Shown: positions 49,556 through 62,479 of the stretch, one piece after another
Numbering within the stretch: position 1 is the first letter of the stretch
How the letters are laid out: each line of letters opens with the position of its first letter
Assembly (NCBI RefSeq): GCF_029227915.1
Contig: NC_079887.1
Coordinates: forward strand, 19,157,650 to 19,221,649
Length of the DNA stretch: 64,000 bases
Direction: 5' to 3'
DNA from: Hydractinia symbiolongicarpus
Taxonomy: Eukaryota; Cnidaria; Hydrozoa; Anthoathecata; Hydractiniidae
Translations under genes and position numbers: made by a program
Notes under the pieces: model-generated
Databases searched by the model: none
What the model was told of the DNA's origin: nothing
The model's input: only the letters and a program-made list of their open reading frames with translations

Positions 49556-52454
49556 GTTGACGGAGTTATAAATCCATGGGGCAATGGAAAACGGCTTCGG
49601 ACGTCGTAGTCCATTGAGAGTGGAAGGATTAGACCAATGGTAACCTACGCAGGCGCGTGGAGCCACTTGATTTACGTGTAAGGCCTTTATTAGGCATCAT
49701 AATGCCATATTACGGTCGTTCGAGGTTTGTTAGCGTAGTTGACGGAGTTATTACGCCATGGCGCAATGGAAAACGTCTTGCAACGTCTTAGGCCATTGAC
49801 AACAGAAGGATTAGACCAATGATAACCTGCGTAGGCACGTGGAACCACGTGATTTACGTGTAAGGCCTTAATTAGGCGTCAAAATGCCACATTACCGTCT
49901 TTAGAGGCCCGTGCGCGTAGCTGACGGTATTTTAAAGCCATGGCGCAACAGAAAATCACTTGGGACGTCGAAGTCCGTTGAGAGTGGAAGGATTAGAGCA
50001 ATGGTAACCTGCGCAGGCACGTGGAACCACTTGATTTACGTGTAAGGCCTTTCATTAGGCGTCAAAAGGCCGTATTACGGCCTTTAGAGGGTTCTTAGCG
50101 TAGTTGACGGTGTTATAAAGCCATGGCGCAATGGAAAACGGCTTCGGACGTGGTAGTCCATTGAAAGTGGAAGGATTAGACCAATGGTAACCTACGCAGG
50201 CACGCGGAACTACGTGATTTACGTGTAAGGCCTTAATTATGCGTCAAAATGCCACATTACCGTCTTTAGAGGCCGGTGCGCGTAGGTAACGGTGTTTTAA
50301 AGCCATGGCGCAACAGAAAATCACTTGGGACATCGAAGTCCATTTAGAGTGGAAAGATTAGACCAATATTAACCTGCGCAGGCACGTGGAACCACGTGAT
50401 TTACGTGTAAGGCCTTAATTATGCGTCAAAATGCCACATTACCGTCTTTAGAGGCCGGTGCGCGTAGTTAACGGTGTTTTAAAGCTGTGACGCAACGGAA
50501 AACCACTTGGGACGTCGTAGTCCATAGAGACTGGAAAGATTAGACCAATATTAACCTGCGCAAGCACGTGGAACTACGTGATTTACGTGTAAGGATTTTA
50601 TTAGGCGTCAAAAGGCCATATTACGGCCTTTAGAAGTCTCTTAGCGTGGTTGACGGTGTTATAAAGCCATGGGGCAATGGAAAGCCACTTCGGACGTCGT
50701 AGTTCATTGAGAGTGGAAGTATTAGACCAATGGTAACCTGCGCAGGCACGTGGAATCACGTCATTTACGTGCAAGGCTTTAATTAAGCATAAAAAGGCCA
50801 TATTACAGTAGTTAGAGGCCTGTAAACGTAGTTGACGGTGTTAAATGGGTATGCCGCAATGGAAAGCCACTTCGGACGTCGTAGTCCATTGAGAGTGGAA
50901 GGATTAGACCAATGGTAACCTACGCAGGGGCGTGGAGCCACTTGATTTACGTGTAAGGCCTTTATTAGACATCAAAATGCCATATTACACCGTTTAGAGG
51001 ACCGTGCGCGTAGGTAACGGTGTTATAAAGCCGTGACGCAACGGAAAACCACTTGGGACGTCGTAGTCCATTGAGAGTGGAAGGATTAGACCAATGGTAA
51101 CCTGCGCAGGCACGTGGAACCACTTGATTTACGTGAAAGGCCTTTATTAGGCGTCAAAAGGCCATATTACGGCCTTTAGAAGTCTCTTTGCGTGGTTGAC
51201 GGTGTTATAAAGCCATGGGGCAATGGAAAGACACTTCGGACGTCGTAGTCCATTAAGAGTGGAAGGATTAGAGCAATGGTAACCTGCGCAGGCACGTGGA
51301 GCAACGTGATATACGCGTAAGGCCTTTGTTAGAAGTCAAAAGGCCATATTACGGTCGTTCGAGGCTTGTTAGCGTAGTTGACGGTGTTATTACGCCATGG
51401 CGCAATGGAAAACGACTTGGAACCTCTTAGGCCATTGACAACAGAAGGATTAGACTAATGGTAACCTGCGCAGGCACGTGGAACCACGTGATTTACGTGT
51501 AAGGCCTTAATTATGCGTCAAAATGCCACATTACCGTCTTTAGAGGCCGGTGCGCGTAGGTGACGGTGTTTTAAAGCCATGGCGCAACAGAAAATCACTT
51601 GGGACGTGGAAGTCCATTTAGAGTGGAAAGATTAGACCAATATTAACCTGCGCAAGCACGTGGAACTACGTGATTTACGTGTAAGGCTTTTATTAGGCAT
51701 CAGAAGGCCATATTACAGCGTTTAGAGGACCGTGCGCGTAGTTAACGGTGTTTTAAAGCTGTGACGCAACGGAAAACCACTTGGGACGTCGTAGTCCATA
51801 GAGACTGGAATGATTAAACCAATGGTAACCTGCGCAGGCACGTGGAACCACTTTACTTACGTGAAAGGATTTTATTAGGCGTCAAAAGGCCATATTACGG
51901 CCTTTAGAAGTCTCTTAGAGTGGTTGACGGTGTTATAAAGCCATGGGGCAATGGAAAGCCATTTCGGACGTCGTAGTCCATTAAGAGTGGAAGGTTTAGA
52001 GCAATGGTAACCTACTCAGGCATGTGGAACTACTTGATTTACGTGAAAGGACTTTATTAGGCGTCAAAAGGCCATATTACGGCCTTTAGAGGTATCTTAG
52101 CGTGGTTGATGGAGTTATAAATCCATAGGGCAATGGAAAACGGCTTCGGACGTCGTAGTCCATTGAGAGTGGAAGGATTAGACCAATGGTAACCTACGCA
52201 GGCGCGTGGAGGCACTTGATTTACGTGTAAGGCCTTTATTAGGCATCATAATGCCATATTACGGTCGTTCGAGGTTTGTTAGCGTAGTTGACGGAGTTAT
52301 TACGCCATGGCGCAATGGAAAACGACTTGCAACGTCTTAGGCCATTGACAACAGAAGGATTAGACCAATGGTAACCTGCGTAGGCACGTGGAACCACGTG
52401 ATTTACGTGTAAGGCCTTAATTAGGCGTCAAAATGCCACATTACCGTCTTTAGA
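49556..52454 (+). repeat. Recombined copy of 44-49.5 kb sequence
   Basis: Three sources can be followed. 49.56-49.83 kb matches 45.74-46.01 kb (offset 3,822, 21 x 182). 49.83-50.60 kb matches 44.19-44.96 kb (about 31 monomers). 50.60-51.10 kb matches 46.96-47.45 kb (offset 3,641), and then 51.10-52.83 kb matches 47.83-49.55 kb (offset 3,276, 18 x 182). The change from 3,641 to 3,276 means two monomers, present at about 47.47-47.83 kb, are absent here. Confidence 0.78.
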
Positions 52455-54089
52455 GGCCTGTGCGCGTAGCTGACGGTGTTTTAAAGCCATGGCGCAACAG
52501 AAAATCACTTGGGACGTCGAAGTCCATGGAGAGTGGAAAGATTAGACCAATGGTAACCTGCGCAAGCACGTGGAACCACTTGATTTACGTGTAAGGCCTT
52601 TATTAGGCATCAAAATCCATATTACAGCGTTTGGAGTCCCGTGCGCTTATTTGACGGTGTCTTCAAGCTGTGACGCAACAAAAAACCACTTGGGACGTCG
52701 TAGTCCATTGAAAGTGGAAGGATTAAACCAATGGTAACCTGCACAGGCACGTGGAACCACTTGACTTACGTGAAAGGATTTTATTAGGCGTCAAAAGGCC
52801 ATATTACGGCCTTTAGAAGTCTCTTAGCGTGGTTGACGGTGTTTTAAAGCCTTGACGCAATGGAAAACCACTTGGGACGTCGTAGTCCATTGTAAGTGGA
52901 AGGATTAGACCAATGGTAACCAGCCCAGGCACGTGGAACCACGTGAATTACCTGTAAGGCCTTTATTAGGCGTCAAAAGGCCACATTACACCCTTTAGAG
53001 GCCTGTGCGCGTAGCTGACGGTGTTTTAAAGCCATGGCGCAACAGAAAATCACTTGGGACGTCGAAGTCCATGGAGAGTGGAAAGATTAGACCAATGGTA
53101 ACCTGCGCAAGTACGTGGAACCACTTGATTTACGTGTAAGGCCTTTATTAGGCATCAAAATCCATATTACAGCGTTTGGAGTCCCGTGCGCTTATTTGAC
53201 GGTGTCTTCAAGCTGTGACGCAACAAAAAACCACTTGGGACGTCGTAGTCCATTGAAAGTGGAAGGATTAAACCAATGGTAACCTGCGCAGGCACGTGGA
53301 ACCACTTGACTTACGTGAAAGGATTTTATTAGGCGTCAAAAGGCCATATTACGGCCTTTAGAAGTCTCTTAGCGTGGTTGACGGTGTTTTAAAGCCTTGA
53401 CGCAATGGAAAACCACTTGGGACATCGTAGTCCATTGTAAGTGGAAGGATTAGACCAATGGTAACCAGCCCAGGCACGTGGAACCACGTGAATTACCTGT
53501 AAGGCCTTTATTAGGCGTCAAAAGGCCACATTACACCCTTTAGAGGCCTGTGCGCGTAGCTGACGGTGTTTTAAAGCCATGGCGCAACAGAAAATCACTT
53601 GGGACGTCGAAGTCCATGGAGAGTGGAAAGATTAGACCAATGGTAACCTGCGCAAGTACGTGGAACCACTTGATTTACGTGTAAGGCCTTTATTAGGCAT
53701 CAAAATCCATATTACAGCGTTTGGAGTCCCGTGCGCTTATTTGACGGTGTCTTCAAGCTGTGACGCAACAAAAAACCACTTGGGACGTCGTAGTCCATTG
53801 AAAGTGGAAGGATTAAACCAATGGTAACCTGCGCAGGCACGTGGAACCACTTGACTTACGTGAAAGGATTTTATTAGGCGTCAAAAGGCCATATTACGGC
53901 CTTTAGAAGTCTCTTAGCGTGGTTGACGGTGTTTTAAAGCCTTGACGCAATGGAAAACCACTTGGGACATCGTAGTCCATTGTAAGTGGAAGGATTAGAC
54001 CAATGGTAACCAGCCCAGGCACGTGGAACCACGTGAATTACCTGTAAGGCCTTTATTAGGCGTCAAAAGGCCTCATTACACCCTTTAGA
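52455..54089 (+). repeat. 545-bp trimer, three tandem copies
   Basis: Units start at GGCCTGTGCGCG at 52,455, 53,000 and 53,545, with the next equivalent point at 54,090, so each is exactly 545 bp (three monomers, one of which is the 181-bp G subtype). Each holds a C-to-G, G-to-A and A-to-H succession. The copies are nearly identical, differing at sites such as GACGTCG/GACATCG. This is a higher-order repeat in the usual sense. Further single copies start at 55,547, 56,638 and 59,915; one cut by the window end starts at 63,736, and a related one at 49,179. Confidence 0.9.
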
Positions 54090-54290
54090 GGCCTGTTAGC
54101 GCAGTTGACGGTGTTATAAAGCCATGGCGCAATGGAAAATGACTTCGGACGTCGTAGTCCATTGAGAGTGGAAGGATGAAAGCAATGGTAATCTGCCCAG
54201 GCACGTGGAACCACGTGATTTACGTGAAAGGCCTTAATTAGGCGTCAAAATACCACATTACCGTCTTTAGAGGCCCGTGCGCGTAGCTGA
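54090..54290 (+). repeat. Junction of the trimer run with the macro-units
   Basis: After the third trimer the sequence reads GGCCTGTTAGCGCAG, GAAAATGACTTCGG, GGATGAAAGCAATGG and GTAATCTGCCCAGG, then an AAAATACCACATTACC variant of type C. The same GGATGAAAGCAATGG unit occurs near 56.18, 57.27 and 60.55 kb. In the later macro-units a different unit precedes the AAAATACCACATTACC monomer. Confidence 0.7.
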
Positions 54291-57200
54291 CGGGTTTTTA
54301 AAGCCATGGCGCAACATAAAATCACTTGGGACGTCGTAGTCCATTGAGAGTGGAAGCATTAGACCAATGGTAACCTGCGCAGGCACGTGGAATCACGTCA
54401 TTTACGTGCAAGGCTTTTATAAAGCATAAAAAGGCCATATTACAGTAGTTAGAGGCCTGTAAACGTAGTTGACGGTGTTAAAAGGGTATGCCGCAATGGA
54501 AAGCCACTTCGGACGTCGTAGTCCATTGAGAGTGGAAGGATTAGACCAATGGTAACCTACGCAAGCGCGTGGAGCCACTTGATTTACGTGTAAGGCCTTT
54601 ATTAGGCATCAAAATGCCATATTACACCGTTTAGAGGACCGTGCGCGTAGTTAACGGTGTTATAAAGCCGTGACGCAACGGAAAACCACTTGGGACGTCG
54701 TAGTCCATTGAGAGTGGAAGGATTAGACCAATGGTAACCTGCGCAGGCACGTGGAACCAATTGATTTACGTGTAAGGCCTTTATTAGGCGTCAAAAGACC
54801 GTACTACGGCCTTTAGAGGGTTCTTAGCGTAGTTGACGGTGTTATAAAGCCATGGCGCAATGGAAAACGGCTTCGGACGTCGTAGTTCATTGGGAGTGGA
54901 AGGATTAGACCAATAATAACCTGCGCAAGCACGTGGAACCACTTGATTTACGTGTAAGGCCTTTAAAAGGGCACCAAAATGCCATATTACAGCGTTTGGA
55001 GACCCGTGCGCGTATTTGACGGTGTCTTCAAGCTGTGACGCAACGAAAAACCACTTGGGACGTCGTAGTCCATTGAGAGTGGAAGGATTAGACCAATGGT
55101 AACCTACTCAGGCACGTGGAACCACTTGATTTACGTGAAAGGACTTTAATAGGCGTCAAAAGGCCATATTACGGCCTTTAGAGGTATCTTAGCGTGGTTG
55201 ATGGAGTTATAAATCCATGGGGCAATGGAAAACGGCTTCGGACGTCGTAGTCCATTGAGAGTGGAAGGATTAGACCAATGGTAACCTACGCAGGCGCGTG
55301 GAGGCACTTGATTTACGTGTAAGGCCTTTATTAGGCATCATAATGCCATATTACGGTCGTTCGAGGTTTGTTAGCGTAGTTGACGGAGTTATTACGCCAT
55401 GGCGCAATGGAAAACGACTTGCAACGTCTTAGGCCATTGACAACAGAAGGATTAGACCAATGGTAACCTGCGTAGGCACGTGGAACCACGTGATTTACGT
55501 GTAAGGCCTTAATTAGGCGTCAAAATGCCACATTACCGTCTTTAGAGGCCTGTGCGCGTAGCTGACGGTGTTTTAAAGCCATGGCGCAACAGAAAATCAC
55601 TTGGGACGTCGAAGTCCATGGAGAGTGGAAAGATTAGACCAATGGTAACCTGCGCAAGCACGTGGAACCACTTGATTTACGTGTAAGGCCTTTATTAGGC
55701 ATCAAAATCCATATTACAGCGTTTGGAGTCCCGTGCGCTTATTTGACGGTGTCTTCAAGCTGTGACGCAACAAAAAACCACTTGGGACGTCGTAGTCCAT
55801 TGAGAGTGGAAGGATTAAACCAATGGTAACCTGCGCAGGCACGTGGAACCACTTGACTTACGTGAAAGGATTTTATTAGGCGTCAAAAGGCCATATTATG
55901 GCCTTTAGAAGTCTCTTAGCGTGGTTGACGGTGTTTTAAAGCCTTGACGCAATGGAAAACCACTTGGGACGTCGTAGTCCATTGTAAGTGGAAGGATTAG
56001 ACCAATGGTAACCAGCCCAGGCACGTGGAACCACGTGAATTACCTGTAAGGCCTTTATTAGGCGTCAAAAGGCCACATTACACCCTTTAGAGGCCTGTTA
56101 GCGCAGTTGACGGTGTTATAAAGCCATGGCGCAATGGAAAATGACTTCGGACGTCGTAGTCCATTGAGAGTGGAAGGATGAAAGCAATGGTAATCTGCCC
56201 AGGCACGTGGAACCACGTGATTTACGTGAAAGGCCTTAATTAGGCGTCAAAATGCCACATTACCGTCTTTAGAGGCCCGTGCACGTAGTTGACAGTGTTT
56301 TCAAGCCGTGACGCAACGGAAAACCACTTGGGACGTCGTAGTTCATTGAGAGTGGAAGCATTAGACCAATGGTAACCTGCGCAGGCACGTGGAACCACGT
56401 CATTTACGTGCAAGGCTTTTATTAAGCATCAAAAGGCCATATTACGGCCTTTAGAAGTCTCTTAGCGTGGTTGACGGTGTTTTAAAGCCTTGACGCAATG
56501 GAAAACCACTTGGGACGTCGTAGTCCATTGTAAGTGGAAGGATTAGACCAATGGTAACCAGCCCAGGCACGTGGAACCACGTGAATTACCTGTAAGGCCT
56601 TTATTAGGCGTCAAAAGGCCACATTACACCCTTTAGAGGCCTGTGCGCGTAGCTGACGGTGTTTTAAAGCCATGGCGCAACAGAAAATCACTTGGGACGT
56701 CGAAGTCCATGGAGAGTGGAAAGATTAGACCAATGGTAACCTGCGCAAGTACGTGGAACCACTTGATTTACGTGTAAGGCCTTTATTAGGCATCAAAATC
56801 CATATTACAGCGTTTGGAGTCCCGTGCGCTTATTTGACGGTGTCTTCAAGCTGTGACGCAACAAAAAACCACTTGGGACGTCGTAGTCCATTGAAAGTGG
56901 AAGGATTAAACCAATGGTAACCTGCGCAGGCACGTGGAACCACTTGACTTACGTGAAAGGATTTTATTAGGCGTCAAAAGGCCATATTACGGCCTTTAGA
57001 AGTCTCTTAGCGTGGTTGACGGTGTTTTAAAGCCTTGACGCAATGGAAAACCACTTGGGACATCGTAGTCCATTGTAAGTGGAAGGATTAGACCAATGGT
57101 AACCAGCCCAGGCACGTGGAACCACGTGAATTACCTGTAAGGCCTTTATTAGGCGTCAAAAGGCCACATTACACCCTTTAGAGGCCTGTTAGCGCAGTTG

Positions 57201-58658
57201 ACGGTGTTATAAAGCCATGGCGCAATGGAAAATGACTTCGGACGTCGTAGTCCATTGAGAGTGGAAGGATGAAAGCAATGGTAATCTGCCCAGGCACGTG
57301 GAACCACGTGATTTACGTGAAAGGCCTTAATTAGGCGTCAAAATGCCACATTACCGTTTTTAGAGGCCCGTGCACGTAGTTGACAGTGTTTTCAAGCCGT
57401 GACGCAACGGAAAACCACTTGGGACGTCGTAGTTCATTGAGAGTGGAAGCATTAGACCAATGGTAACCTGCGCAGGCACGTGGAACCACGTCATTTACGT
57501 GCAAGGCTTTTATTAAGCATCAAAAGGCCATATTACAGTAGTTAGAGGCCTGTACACGTGGTTGACGGTGTTAAAAGGGTATACAACAATGGAAAGCCAC
57601 TTCGGACGTCGTAGTCCATTGAGAGTGGAAGGATTAGACCAATGGTAAACTACGCAGGCACGTGGAACCACTTGACTTACGTGAAAGGATTTTCATTAGG
57701 CGTCAAAAGGCCGTTTTCCGGCCTTTAGAGGGTTCTTAGCGTAGTTGACGGTGTTATAAAGCCATGGCGCAATGGAAAACGGCTTCGGACGTGGTAGTCC
57801 ATTGAAAGTGGAAGGATTAGACCAATGGTAACCTACGCAGGCACGTGGAACCACGTGATTTACGTGTAAGGCCTTAATTATGCGTCAAAATGCCACATTA
57901 CCGTCTTTAGAGGCCGGTGCGCGTAAGTAACGGTGTTTTAAAGCCATGGCGCAACAGAAAATCACTTGGGACATCGAAGTCTATTTAGAGTGGAAAGATT
58001 AGACCAATATTAACCTACGCAAGCACGTGGAACTACGTGATTTACGTGTAAGGCTTTTATTAGGCATCAGAAGGCCATATTACAGCGTTTAGAGGACCGT
58101 GCGCGTAGTTAACGGTGTTTTAAAGCTGTGACGCAACGGAAAACCACTTGGGAGGTCGTAGTCCATAGAGACTGGAATGATTAGACCAATGGTAACCTGC
58201 GCAGGCACGTGGAACCACTTGACTTACGTGAAAGGATTTTATTAGGCGTCAAAAGGCCATATTACGGCCTTTAGAAGTCTCTTAGCGTGGTTGACGGTGT
58301 TATAAAGCCATGGGGCAATGGAAAGACACTTCGGACGTCGTAGTCCATTAAGAGTGGAAGGATTAGAGCAATGGTAACCTGCGCAGGCACATGGAGCAAC
58401 GTGATTTACGTGTAAGGCCTTTGTTAGAAGGCAAAAGGCCATATTACGGTCGTTCGAGGCTAGTTAGCGTAGTTGACGGTGTTATTACGCCATGGCGCAA
58501 TGGAAAACGACTTGGAACGTCTTAGGCCATTGACAACAGAAGGATTAGACCAATGGTAACCTGCGCAGTCACGTGGAACCACGTGATTTACGTGTAAGGC
58601 CTTAATTAGGCGTCAAAATACCACATTACCGTCTTTAGAGGCCCGTGCGCGTAGCTGA
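54291..58658 (+). repeat. Macro-unit 1 (4,368 bp, 24 monomers)
   Basis: This is measured between the rare mark CGGGTTTTTAAAG at 54,291 and 58,659, a distance of 24 x 182. The order includes E, B, F with a broken hairpin, G with TTTAAAAGGGCACC, a unit with GACTTTAATAGGCG, D, C, one trimer (55,547), H, C, a trimer again (56,638), E, F, C, B, A and D. Relative to unit 2 it has an insertion of about 1,091 bp (six monomers) at about 56.44-57.53 kb. Confidence 0.85.
57706..57726. repeat. Hairpin with altered loop but intact stem
   Basis: AAAGGCCG (57706-57713) and CGGCCTTT (57719-57726) pair perfectly although the loop is TTTTC instead of TATTA. A related unit at 61,162-61,182 has 9-bp arms, AAAGGCCGT and ACGGCCTTT, around TTT. 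The stem survives loop change in these copies, though other F units (AAAAGACCGTACTACGG, 54.8, 59.16 and 62.98 kb) have one broken pair. Confidence 0.8.
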
Positions 58659-61600
58659 CGGGTTTTTAAAGCCATGGCGCAACATAAAATCACTTGGGAC
58701 GTCGTAGTCCATTGAGAGTGGAAGCATTAGACCAATGGTAACCTGCGCAGGCACGTGGAATCACGTCATTTACGTGCAAGGCTTTTATAAAGCATAAAAA
58801 GGCCATATTACAGTAGTTAGAGGCCTGTAAACGTAGTTGACGGTGTTAAAAGGGTATGCCGCAATGGAAAGCCACTTCGGACGTCGTAGTCCATTGAGAG
58901 TGGAAGGATTAGACCAATGGTAACCTACGCAAGCGCGTGGAGCCACTTGATTTACGTGTAAGGCCTTTATTAGGCATCAAAATGCCATGTTACACCGTTT
59001 AGAGGACCGTGCGCGTAGTTAACGGTGTTATAAAGCCGTGACGCAACGGAAAACCACTTGGGACGTCGTAGTCCATTGAGAGTGGAAGGATTAGACCAAT
59101 GGTAACCTGCGCAGGCACGTGGAACCAATTGATTTACGTGTAAGGCCTTTATTAGGCGTCAAAAGACCGTACTACGGCCTTTAGAGGGTTCTTAGCGTAG
59201 TTGACGGTGTTATAAAGCCATGGCGCAATGGAAAACGGCTTCGGACGTCGTAGTTCATTGGGAGTGGAAGGATTAGACCAATAATAACCTGCGCAAGCAC
59301 GTGGAACCACTTGATTTACGTGTAAGGCCTTTAAAAGGGCACCAAAATGCCATATTACAGCGTTTGGAGACCCGTGCGCGTATTTGACGGTGTCTTCAAG
59401 CTGTGACGCAACAAAAAACCACTTGGGACGTCGTAGTCCATTGAGAGTGGAAGGATTAGACCAATGGTAACCTACTCAGGCACGTGGAACCACTTGATTT
59501 ACGTGAAAGGACTTTAATAGGCGTCAAAAGGCCATATTACGGCCTTTAGAGGTATCTTAGCGTGGTTGATGGAGTTATAAATCCATGGGGCAATGGAAAA
59601 CGGCTTCGGACGTCGTAGTCCATTGAGAGTGGAAGGATTAGACCAATGGTAACCTACGCAGGCGCGTGGAGGCACTTGATTTACGTGTAAGGCCTTTATT
59701 AGGCATCATAATGCCATATTACGGTCGTTCGAGGTTTGTTAGCGTAGTTGACGGAGTTATTACGCCATGGCGCAATGGAAAACGACTTGCAACGTCTTAG
59801 GCCATTGACAACAGAAGGATTAGACCAATGGTAACCTGCGTAGGCACGTGGAACCACGTGATTTACGTGTAAGGCCTTAATTAGGCGTCAAAATGCCACA
59901 TTACCGTCTTTAGAGGCCTGTGCGCGTAGCTCACGGTGTTTTAAAGCCATGGCGCAACAGAAAATCACTTGGGACGTCGAAGTCCATGGAGAGTGGAAAG
60001 ATTAGACCAATGGTAACCTGCGCAAGCACGTGGAACCACTTGATTTACGTGTAAGGCCTTTATTAGGCATCAAAATCCATATTACAGCGTTTGGAGTCCC
60101 GTGCGCTTATTTGACGGTGTCTTCAAGCTGTGACGCAACAAAAAACCACTTGGGACGTCGTAGTCCATTGAGAGTGGAAGGATTAAACCAATGGTAACCT
60201 GCGCAGGCACGTGGAACCACTTGACTTACGTGAAAGGATTTTATTAGGCGTCAAAAGGCCATATTATGGCCTTTAGAAGTCTCTTAGCGTGGTTGACGGT
60301 GTTTTAAAGCCTTGACGCAAGGGAAAACCACTTGGGACGTCGTAGTCCATTGTAAGTGGAAGGATTAGACCAATGGTAACCAGCCCAGGCACGTGGAACC
60401 ACGTGAATTACCTGTAAGGCCTTTATTAGGCGTCAAAAGGCCACATTACACCCTTTAGAGGCCTGTTAGCGCAGTTGACGGTGTTATAAAGCCATGGCGC
60501 AATGGAAAATGACTTCGGACGTCGTAGTCCATTGAGAGTGGAAGGATGAAAGCAATGGTAATCTGCCCAGGCACGTGGAACCACGTGATTTACGTGAAAG
60601 GCCTTAATTAGGCGTCAAAATGCCACATTACCGTCTTTAGAGGCCCGTGCACGTAGTTGACAGTGTTTTCAAGCCGTGACGCAACGGAAAACCACTTGGG
60701 ACGTCGTAGTTCATTGAGAGTGGAAGCATTAGACCAATGGTAACCTGCGCAGGCACGTGGAACCACGTCATTTACGTGCAAGGCTTTTATTAAGCATCAA
60801 AAGGCCATATTACAGTAGTTAGAGGCCTGTACACGTGGTTGACGGTGTTAAAAGGGTATACAACAATGGAAAGCCACTTCGGACGTCGTAGTCCATTGAG
60901 AGTGGAAGGATTAGACCAATGGTAACCTACGCAGGCGCGTGGAGCCACTTGATTTACGTGTAAAGCCTTTATTAGGCACCAAATGCCATATTACAGCGTT
61001 TAGAAGACCTGCGCGTAGTAACGGTGTTTTAAAGCCGTGATGCAACGGAAAACCACTTGGGACGTCGTAGTCAATTGAGACTGGAAAGATTAGACCAATG
61101 GTAACCTGCGCAGGCACGTGGAACCAATTGATTTACGTGTAAGGCCTTTCATTAGGCGTCAAAAGGCCGTTTTACGGCCTTTAGAGGGTTCTTAGCGTAG
61201 TTGACGGTGTTATAAAGCCATGGCGCAATGGAAAACGGCTTCGGACGTGGTAGTCCATTGAAAGTGGAAGGATTAGACCAATGGTAACCTACGCAGGCAC
61301 GTGGAACCACGTCATTTACGTGCAAGGCTTTTATTAAGCATCAAAAGGCCATATTACAGTAGTTAGAGGCCTGTACACGTGGTTGACAGTGTTAAAAGGG
61401 TATACAACAATGGAAAGCCACTTCGGACGTCGTAGTCCATTGAGAGTGGAAGGATTAGACCAATGGTAAACTACGCAGGCACGTGGAACCACTTGACTTA
61501 CGTGAAAGGATTTTCATTAGGCGTCAAAAGGCCGTTTTCCGGCCTTTAGAGGGTTCTTAGCGTAGTTGACGGTGTTATAAAGCCATGGCGTAATGGAAAA

Positions 61601-62479
61601 CGGCTTCGGACGTGGTAGTCCATTGAAAGTGGAAGGATTAGACCAATGGTAACCTACGCAGGCACGTGGAACCACGTGATTTACGTGTAAGGCCTTAATT
61701 ATGCGTCAAAATGCCACATTACCGTCTTTAGAGGCCGGTGCGCGTAAGTAACGGTGTTTTAAAGCCATGGCGCAACAGAAAATCACTTGGGACATCGAAG
61801 TCTATTTAGAGTGGAAAGATTAGACCAATATTAACCTGCGCAAGCACGTGGAACTACGTGATTTACGTGTAAGGCTTTTATTAGGCATCAGAAGGCCATA
61901 TTACAGCGTTTAGAGGACCGTGCGCGTAGTTAACGGTGTTTTAAAGCTGTGACGCAACGGAAAACCACTTGGGACGTCGTAGTCCATAGAGACTGGAATG
62001 ATTAGACCAATGGTAACCTGCGCAGGCACGTGGAACCACTTGACTTACGTGAAAGGATTTTATTAGGCGTCAAAAGGCCATATTACGGCCTTTAGAAGTC
62101 TCTTAGCGTGGTTGACGGTGTTATAAAGCCATGGGGCAATGGAAAGACACTTCGGACGTCGTAGTCCATTAAGAGTGGAAGGATTAGAGCAATGGTAACC
62201 TGCGCAGGCACATGGAGCAACGTGATTTACGTGTAAGGCCTTTGTTAGAAGGCAAAAGGCCATATTACGGTCGTTCGAGGCTTGTTAGCGTAGTTGACGG
62301 TGTTATTACGCCATGGCGCAATGGAAAACGACTTGGAACGTCTTAGGCCATTGACAACAGAAGGATTAGACCAATGGTAACCTGCGCAGTCACGTGGAAC
62401 CATGTGATTTACGTGTAAGGCCTTAATTAGGCGTCAAAATACCACATTACCGTCTTTAGAGGCCCGTGCGCGTAGCTGA
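58659..62479 (+). repeat. Macro-unit 2 (3,821 bp, 21 monomers)
   Basis: This runs from the mark at 58,659 to the same mark at 62,480. It follows macro-unit 1 at an offset of 4,368 as far as about 60.8 kb, lacks its six-monomer insertion, and has about three additional monomers at about 60.9-61.47 kb, one of them degenerate. 61.47 kb onward follows 57.65 kb onward (offset about 3,820). Confidence 0.83.

Noticed and set aside
1621-62263. Open reading frames of 60-113 codons on the minus strand, many near-identical (for example 2592-2792, 16606-16806, 62063-62263).
   Set aside because: They are readings of the monomer itself. 182 is not a multiple of 3, so the frame changes at each unit and no frame stays open beyond about two units. 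Copies are identical only because the DNA is duplicated, and no domain, signal peptide or initiation context supports translation.
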